64,000 bases of DNA from Salinigranum halophilum (GCF_007004735.1 NZ_SSNL01000004.1:620001-684000); one strand, 5' to 3'. Positions 43,681-52,153 are shown, numbered from the stretch's first letter. Notes: generated by a model not told the origin, from the sequence alone. Program-made: numbers and translations.

Positions 43681-44925
43681 CTACTCGCTCACGGCTGACG
43701 CCGTTCGCTCCTTGAGGGTAGGGCTTCCTGCTTCCACGACGCGCTTTGCAGACACAGGTGTATCCACAGGGAGCGCAGTCTCCACAGGCGTTGATTCGGA
43801 GTATCCCACTCCTACGTCTTCGAGGCCCCGAGAAAGAATGTTCCACGCCGCGTTCGCGTCCCTGTCCGCCTCAAACCCGCAGGCGGGACAGGCATGTTCA
43901 CGGACCCACAACGGCTTGTCGGTCGAGACACCGCACGACGCGCACTCCTTGGTCGTCCCTCTCGGGTTGACCGCCACGAAGTGCGTCCCCTCTCGCTCGC
44001 ACTTGTATTCGAGCAACGAGAGGAACGTCCGCCACGCGGCAGACGCCGTGTTGCGGCTGTTCGACGGCGACTCTATCATCCCCTTCACGTTCAAGTCTTC
44101 GACAGCCACGAGGTCGTACTCCCGAGCGTAGTAGTTCGAGAGCTTGTGCAAGAAGTCGCGGCGCTTCCGTCGGAGGTCCGCATGACACTCCGCGACTCGA
44201 CGCCGTTGATTCTCGTAGTTGTTCGACCCGTGTTGCTTCCGCGAGAGTTTCCGTTGCTCGCGCTCCAAGCGTTCGCGCTCGTCGCAGAGGTCGAGCGACC
44301 CGACCGCCGTGCCGTCGGTGTCGTGGGCGTACTTGAGAATTCCTACGTCGATACCGACGCACTTCTCGGGGTTCTCAGGCGGTGCAGGCGGTTCACGGTC
44401 CATTTCGACGCCGAACGTGGCGAACCACTCGCCCGTTGGTTCCTTCTTGACCGTGACCTGCTTGAGTGTCGCGTCGTCAGGGATGGGTCGGTGGAGCCGT
44501 ATTGGTATCTCCGCGAGTTTCGAGAGTGACAAGATAGTCTGACCGCCCTTCTTGTCGAGCTTGAAGCCAGACTGACTGTACGTGAAACTGCGGAACTCCC
44601 GTGGCGGCTTCCAGTTGAGTTGACCGACGCCGTAGCCGTTCTGCTTGAGTCCTCCGAGTGATTTGACGTTCTGCTCGATTCTCATGACCGCTGTTTGCAG
44701 AACCGTCGAGTACACGTCTGAGAGGCCATCCCACCAGTCTTTCAGGGACGGTATTTCGTCTCGGATGGACCGAACGCGCTGATTGAGCGTGCCTGTATCC
44801 TCGGGGATTTGGTTGAAGCGGTAGAGCGCGTGATTGTACAGTTGCCTACAAATGTCTCGGTGACGGTCCAACTCCTCGCGGTGAGAGTCGGACGGCTTGA
44901 GACGGTACTTGTAGGCGTAATACAT
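43681..44925 (-). CDS. tnpB: TnpB, RNA-guided nuclease family (complete RuvC triad)
   Basis: A 414-residue protein. RuvC-I GIDVGILKYA, RuvC-II VAVEDLNVKGM, zinc pairs CASCG and CPACG, and RuvC-III DRDANAAWN are all intact. The N-terminal wedge region begins MYYAYKYRLKPSD. It is a close relative of the TnpB at 47262. The start lies 3 bp after the stop of a 40-residue RHH-like gene, suggesting coupled translation. Confidence 0.92.
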   Translation of the reverse strand: MYYAYKYRLKPSDSHREELDRHRDICRQLYNHALYRFNQIPEDTGTLNQRVRSIRDEIPSLKDWWDGLSDVYSTVLQTAVMRIEQNVKSLGGLKQNGYGVGQLNWKPPREFRSFTYSQSGFKLDKKGGQTILSLSKLAEIPIRLHRPIPDDATLKQVTVKKEPTGEWFATFGVEMDREPPAPPENPEKCVGIDVGILKYAHDTDGTAVGSLDLCDERERLEREQRKLSRKQHGSNNYENQRRRVAECHADLRRKRRDFLHKLSNYYAREYDLVAVEDLNVKGMIESPSNSRNTASAAWRTFLSLLEYKCEREGTHFVAVNPRGTTKECASCGVSTDKPLWVREHACPACGFEADRDANAAWNILSRGLEDVGVGYSESTPVETALPVDTPVSAKRVVEAGSPTLKERTASAVSE

Positions 44926-44928
44926 TCG

Positions 44929-45051
44929 TTACTCTCGTTCCTCGATTAGTTCATCCAGTTTCTCTTGGACGAACGACGAGAGGTCGAGGTAGTTGTCCTC
45001 GACCCACTCGGCTTGGTCGTCACGGATAGAGATGTTCTTGCGCGTTGCCAT
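44929..45051 (-). CDS. Tiny ribbon-helix-helix-like protein ahead of tnpB
   Basis: A 40-residue protein starting MATRKNISIRDDQAEWVEDN and ending LDELIEERE. The beta strand NISIRDD followed by two short helices (FVQEKLDELI) matches CopG-type ribbon-helix-helix proteins. Being inside the IS and next to tnpB, it could repress the element or bind its ends. It is absent from the sister element at 47116. A second short gene stands in the same place ahead of the tnpB at 54786. Confidence 0.7.
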   Translation of the reverse strand: MATRKNISIRDDQAEWVEDNYLDLSSFVQEKLDELIEERE

Positions 45052-45131
45052 ACCACACAATACACAAATACAGTTACGATTGCGTGGGCCTGTGGGCCTG
45101 CCACCGAATCGTGTATGAAAACTGTGCGGCG

Positions 45132-45185
45132 TTGACGAGACGCGGAGCGTCTCGTTCGCACACGAGAGCGAAGCTCTCGTGAACG
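45132..45185. repeat. Twin-hairpin insertion, copy 2 (54 bp) in an IS left end
   Basis: Hairpins ACGAGACGC-GGA-GCGTCTCGT and CACGAGAGC-GAA-GCTCTCGTG are separated by TCGCA. Flanks are GCGGCG and CTGTATCC. The sister element reads GCGGGCGCTGTATCC at this point (reverse strand of 47180-47200), giving an empty-site comparison for the insertion. Confidence 0.82.
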
Positions 45186-45289
45186 CTGTATCCGCTCCCT
45201 ACTCACTCCCTTCGGTCGTTCGTTGAGGAAGGGGGCTTAGCGCCTACTTTCAGCTAACACTTTTATAACTCGTAGCATACAATGAGATA

Positions 45290-45979
45290 GTGTCCGACGA
45301 AACGAAACAACATATAAATATTTGCCTCCCCGTCACTCCTGGCGACGACGCGAAGATATTCAGACTCCACGCGGCCGACGACGTGCTTCGACTGCTCGTC
45401 GACGCCCACCAGTCGGAGTTCACGCTGAAAGAACTGTCTGAGATGACCGACCGTAGCAGGTCGACAGTCTGGCGAGCCGTCGAGTTCCTCGACGAACTCG
45501 GCGTCATACAGGTGCGAAAGACGACACAGCGAAAGTACGTCTCTATCGACCCTGCACGATTACAGAAAGACGACCCGATACTCGGTCTCGAACAGACCGA
45601 GTACCACGCCCCGGTTCGTGCGTTCGTAGAGAGCGTCGAGACCGCGGTCGAGAAGTCGGAGACAGTCGATCAGTTACTCGGGGTTCTCGTATTCGGGAGC
45701 GTCGCTCGCGGCGAGGCTGACCGGAAGAGCGACATCGATGTGTTCGTCCTCGTCGACGGCAACCGAACGACTGCTCGCCGACTCATCTCGAACGTGGCCA
45801 GTGAACTCGGGGACAAACGATTCGACGGAGATCGGTACACGTTCGAGCCGTTCGTCGAGACAGAAGCAAGTGCTCTGCGAGCGAGCGAAACGCTCCGTGG
45901 AATCGTCCAGGAAGGGGTCACCGTCTACGGCACCGACGAGTTCCAGCGACTCCGAACGGAGGTGATAAGCGATGAGTAG
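45290..45979 (+). CDS. HTH-fused MNT-type nucleotidyltransferase (antitoxin-like)
   Basis: A 229-residue protein from GTG 45290. The N-terminus is a winged helix (FTLKELSEMTDRSRSTVWRAVEFLDELGVI). The C-terminal half is a minimal nucleotidyltransferase with GSVARGEADRKSDIDVFVLVDG, giving the GS and DxD active site. It overlaps the downstream HEPN gene by 8 bp. In HEPN/MNT modules the MNT protein modifies the HEPN ribonuclease (AMPylation is described) and silences it. The promoter may lie in the IS left end immediately upstream. Confidence 0.88.
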   Translation: MSDETKQHINICLPVTPGDDAKIFRLHAADDVLRLLVDAHQSEFTLKELSEMTDRSRSTVWRAVEFLDELGVIQVRKTTQRKYVSIDPARLQKDDPILGLEQTEYHAPVRAFVESVETAVEKSETVDQLLGVLVFGSVARGEADRKSDIDVFVLVDGNRTTARRLISNVASELGDKRFDGDRYTFEPFVETEASALRASETLRGIVQEGVTVYGTDEFQRLRTEVISDE

Positions 45980-46457
45980 TACTCGAATCGAGACGTTAGT
46001 CGACGAGGTACAGGCTGCCTTCGACAATCGTCCCGACGAGGTCGAAGCTGGTCTGGAGACGAACGAAGCGGACATCCTTCAACTCCGAAAATCCTGTCGA
46101 CTACTCGCAGGCGCAGAGACGCTGTTGACGCAGGGATTCTACACGTTGGTCATCGAGGCGTCGTTTGTCGCCATCGAGCGTGTCGTCGAGTTCAAACTCC
46201 TCGAAGGCGGTGTCGAACCGCGGGAGCTTCCTGGAACACACCCTGGCGTATATACAGAAGCGACGAGACGTGGAATCCTCTCGGAACACGTCGCCGACAA
46301 CCTCCAAGATCTGTGGCGGAACTACCGCGCCAAGACGTATTATCAGGACGGACTCGCCGCGGGAGAGCGTGCAGAGAGGATGTACGACCTGGCGGCGGAG
46401 ACCCACGAGTACGTCCTTAATCAGTCGACGAAAAAGCACGAGTGCATCTGCAACTGA
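45972..46457 (+). CDS. HEPN-like toxin partner of the MNT protein
   Basis: A 161-residue all-helical protein. The region LWRNYRAKTYYQDGLAAGERAERMYDLAAETHEYV corresponds to the HEPN catalytic segment; a canonical RxxxxxH is not obvious, with RAKTYYQ in its place. The overlap with the MNT gene and the gene sizes fit a HEPN/MNT toxin-antitoxin pair. Its RNase activity is uncertain because the histidine appears replaced. Confidence 0.75.
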   Translation: MSSTRIETLVDEVQAAFDNRPDEVEAGLETNEADILQLRKSCRLLAGAETLLTQGFYTLVIEASFVAIERVVEFKLLEGGVEPRELPGTHPGVYTEATRRGILSEHVADNLQDLWRNYRAKTYYQDGLAAGERAERMYDLAAETHEYVLNQSTKKHECICN

Positions 46458-46561
46458 TGTCTTCCACGAGTGCAAATGACGCTGCTGAGCGAATCAGCAG
46501 TTTGCTCGAGTTCGCCCGGGACGTTTCAGTTTCTCGCGAGTCAACTCCTCACGAGTCATAA

Positions 46562-46612
46562 CGACTGCAAGGCGGAAACCCGCGACTTTAGGTTCGGGAG
46601 GAAGCCGACAAC
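46562..46612. repeat. Relic of an IS1341-type left end
   Basis: GCAAGGCGGAAACCCGCGAC, a degenerate hairpin, then GAGGAAGCCGAC match the left end of the element at 2771. No tnpB follows. Confidence 0.6.
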
Positions 46613-46645
46613 CCGTTACGTGAACGAGCCGATATCATGAGGTTA

Positions 46646-46677
46646 TTAACCAACGCTGGTCGAATTCTGTTGGTTAA
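46646..46677. promoter_or_regulatory. TTAACCAAC inverted repeat, copy 2
   Basis: Perfect 9-bp arms TTAACCAAC and GTTGGTTAA with a 14-bp spacer. No gene start lies nearby; a GC-rich intergenic region follows. Confidence 0.7.
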
Positions 46678-47115
46678 TACTGTTCCGACGGGTACTCCAC
46701 CGCATCCGGCGTGACTCCGTGCGGTCCGTGGTGCACTCGGTCGTCTTTGGGGTGTGGACGCGCTGGGCGTCGACACAGTTCGTGAGTGAACGCGAGTTCA
46801 GTGTGGGCGTCGCTGAGTGTCGACACCGTTCGCCCAGTTGGTGGTGCGACGTCTCGGTGAGGGTTTATATGCGAAGACGAAGCCAGCGTGTCCCAGCAGA
46901 TGATGACTGCACAGACGAATTCGGTCACATTAGGGCTCGAGACACGCAGCGGGCGTTCCACCCAGCTGTCGAACACGCTCACGGCGGTTCGGCGTAGATG
47001 GATGACGCGCCTCAACATTCAGGGGGAGACGCGGCGGCCGCAGCGACGATGGGTCGAGCAGATACTCAATCGACACTCCCACGGCCAGATGTTCGTGAGT
47101 CGCGGTCAGTCTCAC
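46678..47115. other. Intergenic region without recognised gene
   Basis: About 440 bases lie between the inverted repeat and the next IS element. Open frames on both strands have unnatural composition. A TATA-like GGTTTATATG at about 46862 precedes no convincing start. Confidence 0.45.
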
Positions 47116-48566
47116 TTAGCTGAAAGAGAGGGCGCTAAGCCCCCTTCCTCAAGGAGCGACCGCAGGGAGCGAGTAGGGAAGGGATACAGCGCCCGCACGA
47201 GGAACAAACACGATAATCAGTACCCTTAACATATCTCAGACTGCACGAGTTGACACGTCGCATGAACTACAGCCCACGCTTCCGGTTGTTCCCGACGACG
47301 GAGCAACGCAGAGCGATGGACTGGCAACGAAACACCGTGCGACAACTCTACAACCACGCACTCAAGGAATTCAATCAAATACCCGAAGACGAAGGTACGC
47401 TCCGCCAGCGCGTCTGGATGGTCCGAGACACGCTTCCAGCGATGAAAGATTGGTGGCCAGACCTCACACAGGTCTACTCAACCATCCTCCAGAAAGCCGT
47501 CGAACGCATCCGAGATAACATCCAGAACCTCGGGAAACTCAAAGCCAAGGGCTACGACGTTGGGTCGTTGAACTGGAAGCCTCCACGAGATTTCAGGAGT
47601 TTCACGTATCGACAATCGGGCTTCGAACTCGACAAAAAGAGTGGCCCGAACGGTCGAGGACTCCTCATACTCAAGAAACTCAAGGGAGAAACTCGGGAGA
47701 TTCCAATCCGTCTCCATCGAGACCTTCCCGACCACGACTCCATCAAAGAAGTCACGCTCAAGAAAGACCCTACTGGTGCGTGGCACGTCTCGTTCTGCAT
47801 CGAGACTGGGACGCCGGAGAAACCTGCCGTCGAAAGCATCGACACAGATGATACTGTGGGGATTGACCTTGGTGTTCTCAACTTCATCCACGACTCAGAC
47901 GGGCGTTCCGTTGGGAGAGTTGACTTGGATGACGACCGGAAACGACTCGAACGCGAGCAACGCTCGCTCTCCCACAAAGAATACGAGTCGAACAACTGGG
48001 AAGAACAGCGACGACGAGTCGCGAAGGTTCACGCGCGAATGTCGAACAAGAAGCACGACTACAAGCACAAACTTGCGCACTTCTACACCGCGGAGTATGA
48101 CGCCGTGTTCGTTGAGAACCTCAACGTCAAGGGAATGCTCGAATCTGGGGATACTGCGCGGAACAAGGTGGATGTCGGTTGGCGAGGGTTCATCACGATT
48201 CTCGAACACCACGGTGAGAAGAACGGCTGTCACGTCGTGCAGGTTGACCCGCGTGGAACGACCAAGGAATGCGCGTCGTGTGGGGTCTCAACAGATAAGC
48301 CGTTGTGGGTTCGTGAACACTCATGCCCGACGTGTGGGTTTGAAATAGACAGGGATTGGAATGCGGCGTTGAACGTCCTCAATAAGGGACTCTCGAAACT
48401 AGGAGTGGTTCACTCCGAAGCAACGCCTGTGGAGACTGCGACCGCTGTGTCCACTGACGGGGGCGATTATTCGTCCATCGTCGTGGATGCAAGTCGCGTC
48501 ACAGAAGCAGGAAGCCCCGCCCTCAAGGAAGCCGCGTCAGCGGCTGAGTAGGGCGGGGTAGTTCAC
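47116..48566 (+). mobile_element. IS1341-type element with intact tnpB
   Basis: Left end TTAGCTGAAAG with GGCGCTAAGCCCCCTTCCTC; right end GGGCGGGGTAGTTCAC. It is sister to the element at 43665-45257 but lacks both the RHH gene and the twin-hairpin insertion. It abuts a TFB-like gene fragment, which it may have truncated. Confidence 0.78.
47262..48551 (+). CDS. tnpB: TnpB, RNA-guided nuclease family (complete RuvC triad)
   Basis: A 429-residue protein from ATG 47262. RuvC-I GIDLGVLNF, RuvC-II VFVENLNVKGM, zinc pairs CASCG and CPTCG, and RuvC-III DRDWNAALN are all present. The last 40 codons overlap a hairpin-rich region (48510-48566) expected to give the scaffold of the guide RNA, with the guide lying beyond TAGTTCAC. 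It is close to the 43681 protein. Confidence 0.92.
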   Translation: MNYSPRFRLFPTTEQRRAMDWQRNTVRQLYNHALKEFNQIPEDEGTLRQRVWMVRDTLPAMKDWWPDLTQVYSTILQKAVERIRDNIQNLGKLKAKGYDVGSLNWKPPRDFRSFTYRQSGFELDKKSGPNGRGLLILKKLKGETREIPIRLHRDLPDHDSIKEVTLKKDPTGAWHVSFCIETGTPEKPAVESIDTDDTVGIDLGVLNFIHDSDGRSVGRVDLDDDRKRLEREQRSLSHKEYESNNWEEQRRRVAKVHARMSNKKHDYKHKLAHFYTAEYDAVFVENLNVKGMLESGDTARNKVDVGWRGFITILEHHGEKNGCHVVQVDPRGTTKECASCGVSTDKPLWVREHSCPTCGFEIDRDWNAALNVLNKGLSKLGVVHSEATPVETATAVSTDGGDYSSIVVDASRVTEAGSPALKEAASAAE

Positions 48567-48574
48567 TGAGTGAG

Positions 48575-48940
48575 GTGCCTCCAACCCAGGCGTGGGCGGT
48601 CGACGCGGTCGTCGAGGTGCTGGGCGAGCGTGAAGGACTGTCGCTCGAGGTGTGTCTCGAACTCAGGCGGGTCGGCGAGTTCCTTCTGGAAATAGCGGAC
48701 GAGGCGTGTATCGGACCGGGAACGACGCGGGTGACGGTCGCGGCTGCGGCGGTGTACGCGGCTGACCGGCTGACGGAGGGAAAGGTGGTGACCCAACAGG
48801 CGGTGACGGACGCGGCGAGGACGATTGTGCCGATGTCGAAACCCGTGGTCGCGGGGTACTCTCGTGAAGTGTACGATGCCTACGAGCGGAGATACGGGAC
48901 GCGTGCGGTCGAGACGGTGCTGACGGGTCGGCTGGCCTGA
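48575..48940 (+). CDS. Cyclin-like TFB C-terminal fragment or small TFB-related protein
   Basis: A 121-residue frame from GTG 48575. The segment TRVTVAAAAVYAADRLTEGKVVTQQAVTDAARTIVP resembles the second cyclin repeat of archaeal TFB, and the protein ends with a conserved-looking YDAYERRYGTRAVETVL. A zinc ribbon and first repeat are missing. The IS right end lies 9 bp upstream, so it is likely a truncated gene, although a free-standing cyclin-box protein is possible. Confidence 0.6.
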   Translation: MPPTQAWAVDAVVEVLGEREGLSLEVCLELRRVGEFLLEIADEACIGPGTTRVTVAAAAVYAADRLTEGKVVTQQAVTDAARTIVPMSKPVVAGYSREVYDAYERRYGTRAVETVLTGRLA

Positions 48941-49100
48941 GCAGGCCGGCTGGCTCTCTTTTTCTGCCCACCACCCACAACCCGCCCACGCCCCCCTCCC
49001 CACCCACCGCTCCGTGCTCGCGCCAAGGGCGCTGCGCGCGCAGCCACGACCGTTCTAACAGGTCAACCCATGGGCCATGTGTCAGCTATCTTTTTCAAGC

Positions 49101-49136
49101 CGAGAATCCCGCCGTTTACGGTGAGGAGGATGTCAC
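49101..49136. repeat. Solo IS1341-type right end
   Basis: GAATCCCGCCGTTTACGGTG, then AGGAGGATGTCAC, matches the right ends near 6.4, 34.83 and 56.1 kb. No tnpB is attached. Confidence 0.6.
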
Positions 49137-49169
49137 ATTGAGGGCGTATTCGGCAGAATCGGTCGACGT

Positions 49170-49538
49170 TCACTCGTGGAGCCAGTCGTACCATTCTCCG
49201 AGGTCGACGAGTTGGTTTTCGATGCTGTCCGTCCCATACTGTGTGAACACTTCGTCGACGGTGCGGGCAAGGCCCTCGGGGTCGGCATCTGGAAGTTTCT
49301 GGTCGTAGTAGAGCAGAATCCCCGCGTGGTCGTGTTCGTGGTGTAGTGGCTCGAAATCTTTCGCGTTGTTCGTCACCAAGACCGTCCCGGACTCACCACA
49401 CCACCTGAGGAGTTCGGCGTCGCTCGTGTGCTCGCCGAACCGGTCCTTTGCCTGTTCGACCGTGTGGCCGCGTTCTCGGAGAAGTCGCTCGAAGACTCGG
49501 CCGACGTGCTCGTCGAGCAGAATCTGGACGCTCGTCAC
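49170..49538 (-). CDS. DUF5615 PIN-like toxin
   Basis: A 122-residue protein. The family opening ILLDEHVGRVFERLLRERGHTVEQA and the central VLVTNNAKDFEPL give the acidic residues of the PIN-like Mut7-C/DUF5615 fold. It overlaps the upstream DUF433 gene by four bases. This pairing is a known type II toxin-antitoxin arrangement. Length is normal for the family. Confidence 0.88.
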   Translation of the reverse strand: MTSVQILLDEHVGRVFERLLRERGHTVEQAKDRFGEHTSDAELLRWCGESGTVLVTNNAKDFEPLHHEHDHAGILLYYDQKLPDADPEGLARTVDEVFTQYGTDSIENQLVDLGEWYDWLHE

Positions 49539-49810
49539 TGCACGGTCTCTTTGGGCTTCAGCGAGGACTCACGAACTCGCTCGAACGCCGCTTCGTTCGC
49601 GCCTTCGAGTTCACGCATCTCGTCGATGTGACCATAGTAGTACGAGAGCGCTTCGTACACGTCTGCAAGGGCCACATCAAGTTGATCTGCGACGTGAGCT
49701 GGGGATTGGCCGCTGTCGATCACCCGCGCAGCAACGTGGCGGACCCCGATGCGCGTGCCATCGATTCGTGGCTCGCCACCGAGCACGTCTTCGTCACGGG
49801 TGAGACTCAT
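49535..49810 (-). CDS. DUF433 antitoxin
   Basis: A 91-residue protein with the DUF433 pattern GGEPRIDGTRIGVRHVAARVI and a helix-turn-helix-like segment DVALADVYEALSYYYGHIDE. It neutralises and co-regulates the DUF5615 protein encoded directly downstream. The start at ATG 49810 leaves about 50 bp to the neighbouring IS right end, which may limit its promoter. Confidence 0.88.
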   Translation of the reverse strand: MSLTRDEDVLGGEPRIDGTRIGVRHVAARVIDSGQSPAHVADQLDVALADVYEALSYYYGHIDEMRELEGANEAAFERVRESSLKPKETVQ

Positions 49811-49867
49811 GCGGTGTGATAGACGCTCCCTTCGGTTATACCTTTTCGCGGGTGACTTCTCCCACGA

Positions 49868-51046
49868 CTAAAGTCGTGGGCTTCCCTCACTGAGGGTTAG
49901 CCCCACACTGTCTGGGGAGTTCGCAGGTTCCATCTCAATCTCACCGTTGGGTCCTTTGAGTACGACCTGCGTTTCGGGCTGAGCCACAACAGCCCCCACC
50001 GTCGATAGCGGACTCTGAATGTTCTTACCGACGGCTCGTTTGCCGATGTTCGTCGCGCCATTCTTGTCGCCGTTGTCGTCCAGTCCACAGTCGTGGCACT
50101 CGACACGCCCTTGCACTCCCCGCGATGTGTTCTGCGACCCACACCGCCAGCACGTCACAGACGTGTCATACTCCTCGACCGGAAGACACTCTCGACCGTC
50201 AAGATGGGCTTTATACGTGAGGATGTTCGCCATCTTCGCGTACGGCATCTTGTGGGTCTTGTCGTTCACGTACCGACCCTTGTCGTTATCGAAGCGCAAT
50301 CCAGTCATATCACCGAACACGAGGACGGCGTTGCGCTCCCGAGCGCGAGCGACGAGTTCGTTCGCCACCTGATGTAGTTCGTGTTCGACCGTTCTGGATT
50401 CCTTGTTCCCGAGGCGTTCGATGACCTGCGCTCCCGAGCGAACCTTCGCCTTTCCGATGGACTTGCGGAGTTGCTTGTAGTGTTCGCGGACACGGCGGAC
50501 TTCCGCCCCGTGGAACTGTGTGTGCCGGTCTGAGAGGAACGTGCTGACGGCTATCCACTTCGCACCCATATCGACGGCGAGTACGTCGTCGTATTCGTCT
50601 GCGACGGCCACAGACCGCTTGCAGACGAGGTGGACGTACCATTCGCCGTCTCGGTGGACGAGTTCCGAGTCGCGGATGTACTCGTCGGTGAGCAGGTGCG
50701 CGTCCTTCTCGGGGACGCGGACGGGCACCCAGATGCTATCTCCGCGCTCTTTCTCAGGGTTGTAGACGGGGAGTTTGAACCACCACGACGAGAGAACCGT
50801 ATCCTCGTCGTGTTCGATGGTGATGCAGTCGTTGCGGAGGACGACGGGTTGCTCGGTGTCCGCTCGCGGGTTCTTGTTCGAGCGGACTTTGCCCGCCTGT
50901 TGTTTGGTGGCGGAGTAGAGGTTCGCGTCGTCGTCACCGTGAACGGCGTCTTGGAACGCGGAGTATTCGCGTTCGATGAGTCGGGCTTTCCGCTGAGTGA
51001 GCGAGTGGAGTTTGACCCGTACCGTGGTGGTGACTTCTCGATGCAT
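49868..51046 (-). CDS. tnpB: TnpB of the IS200/IS605 element
   Basis: A 392-residue protein from ATG 51046; an upstream in-frame extension overlaps tnpA and is rejected. RuvC-I is VDMGAKWIAVS, the zinc pairs are CWRCG and CHDCG, and RuvC-III is DDNGDKNGATN. RuvC-II reads VLVFGDMTGL, with G where E is usual, as in the 34875 protein. The gene follows tnpA directly. Confidence 0.9.
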   Translation of the reverse strand: MHREVTTTVRVKLHSLTQRKARLIEREYSAFQDAVHGDDDANLYSATKQQAGKVRSNKNPRADTEQPVVLRNDCITIEHDEDTVLSSWWFKLPVYNPEKERGDSIWVPVRVPEKDAHLLTDEYIRDSELVHRDGEWYVHLVCKRSVAVADEYDDVLAVDMGAKWIAVSTFLSDRHTQFHGAEVRRVREHYKQLRKSIGKAKVRSGAQVIERLGNKESRTVEHELHQVANELVARARERNAVLVFGDMTGLRFDNDKGRYVNDKTHKMPYAKMANILTYKAHLDGRECLPVEEYDTSVTCWRCGSQNTSRGVQGRVECHDCGLDDNGDKNGATNIGKRAVGKNIQSPLSTVGAVVAQPETQVVLKGPNGEIEMEPANSPDSVGLTLSEGSPRL

Positions 51047-51048
51047 CG

Positions 51049-51438
51049 TTATTGTCCGGTCTGTGCTTCGATGTACTCCTCGATTATCTGACTCGACACC
51101 TCGCCTGCCGAAGAGACGAAGTACGAGCGCGTCCACAGTGATGGAAGACCGAAGTCGAACTCGTCGCGGAGGTTCCGCGAGGTGTAGCCCTTGACCTGTT
51201 GGATGATCTTGTTCGGAGCGAGTTTCGGATCGCCCGTGATGAACAGATGTACGTGGTCGGGTTGGATTGCCAGTCGGAGGATGTCGAGGTCGAGTTCGTC
51301 GGCTTTCTCTTCGATGAGCTGTTCGAGGCGGTCGGCAACCTCATCTGTCAGCACCGGCTTGCGGTACTTCGGGCACCACACGAAGTGGTAGTGGAGGTTG
51401 TGAACCGACGTTCGCTCTCGACTGTACCCCCGTGGCAT
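51049..51438 (-). CDS. tnpA: TnpA, Y1 HUH single-strand transposase (IS200/IS605)
   Basis: A 129-residue protein of normal length. The HUH metal-binding motif is HVHLF. The catalytic tyrosine lies in the C-terminal helix IIEEYIEAQ. The N-terminus HNLHYHFVWCPKYRKPVL is characteristic of the family. It cuts and joins single-stranded ends by recognising subterminal hairpins. The TGA stop is just before the tnpB start. Confidence 0.95.
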   Translation of the reverse strand: MPRGYSRERTSVHNLHYHFVWCPKYRKPVLTDEVADRLEQLIEEKADELDLDILRLAIQPDHVHLFITGDPKLAPNKIIQQVKGYTSRNLRDEFDFGLPSLWTRSYFVSSAGEVSSQIIEEYIEAQTGQ

Positions 51439-51706
51439 ACGATTAGATAAACGTCAATCTATATTAGGTGTTACGACTCCATCAACCCTCTGTCGGCTAT
51501 CGAGGATGGCTTGTGTCGTGTGTGGTCGGATTCATCCCACGACTGAAGTCGTGGGCTTTCTCCTCGATTTTGTGTAAAGTTGAAGATGAAGCGGGCACTC
51601 GTCGGTATCCTACGTCGACGAGTGCTCGCTTCGTCTCTCTGTGGACATCGTGCGTACAAAACCCCGTCGTCACTCCGCGGTGGTCGGTCCATGGGCTACA
51701 CCTGCT

Positions 51707-51976
51707 TCACTCGAGCACATCTGGCGGTTCTTGGTCGCCAGTGGTGTTGTTCGCGGGGTCGATTCCCAGCGCCCGAAGTTCTTCGTCCGTCGGTTCACGT
51801 CCACGCGTCCCGGTGTGGACTGCAACAGCATCGTCGAGGTTGCCTAGTGCTTCCTCTCTGGACGCTCCCTGTGTGGTCACGCCCGTATCGACCTCTTTCG
51901 CAATCCACCAGCCGTCCTCTTGCTAGAGACGAATCTCGCCTTCGTTGGTATCGCCGTGACGAGTCGAACTGGCCAT
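51707..51976 (-). pseudogene. HicB-like antitoxin with an in-frame stop
   Basis: A 90-codon frame from ATG 51976 reads STRHGDTNEGEIRL, then TAG, then QEDGWWIAKEVDTGVTTQG, SREEALGNLDDAVAVH and EPTDEELRALGIDP. The pattern (EIRLW.E..W.AK.V.TGVTTQG..R..AL.NLDEAVA) is that of haloarchaeal HicB-like proteins. The TAG stands where W is usual, a single-base change. No intact hicA follows. It lies downstream of a small RHH gene. Confidence 0.72.
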
Positions 51977-52003
51977 CTTACCCCTCGTTGCCGGATGAAC
52001 TGT

Positions 52004-52153
52004 TTACGGGCCCTGTTGGATGAGTCGACGGAACACCTCCGACCGGTCGGCACTCATCTCCTCTTCACGTTCGGCGAATGCCTCCTCGTCTTCGTCCGAA
52101 ATGCGCGTATCGACTGTTTTCGTCGGTACAAAAGGGTGCGTTACGATACGCAC
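52004..52153 (-). CDS. Small ribbon-helix-helix protein
   Basis: A 49-residue frame from GTG 52153: a strand (KTVDTRISDED) followed by two helices (EAFAEREEEMSADRSEVFRRLIQ), the classic CopG/RHH layout. Such proteins are DNA-binding antitoxins or repressors. It is followed after 27 bp by the broken HicB-like gene, so it may be part of the same decayed module. The GTG start is a choice, since no ATG lies in range. Confidence 0.6.
   Translation of the reverse strand: MRIVTHPFVPTKTVDTRISDEDEEAFAEREEEMSADRSEVFRRLIQQGP

Larger units (their letters stand above)
43665..45257 (-). mobile_element. IS1341-type element with tnpB and a small RHH gene
   Basis: The right end terminates in TAGTTCAC. The left end begins TTAGCTGAAAG and continues with GGCGCTAAGCCCCCTTCCTC, both shared with the element at 47116-48566. 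The left leader carries a 54-bp twin-hairpin insertion absent from the sister element. A MNT gene starts 33 bp beyond the left end. Confidence 0.78.
49858..51570 (-). mobile_element. IS200/IS605 element with tnpA and tnpB
   Basis: The right-side hairpin CCCACGACTAAAGTCGTGGG (49861-49880) and a matching hairpin CCCACGACTGAAGTCGTGGG (51536-51555) flank tnpB and tnpA. It is the only element here with its own HUH transposase and so the only probable source of transposition activity, perhaps also for related non-autonomous ends. Exact outer boundaries are uncertain by tens of bases. Confidence 0.78.
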
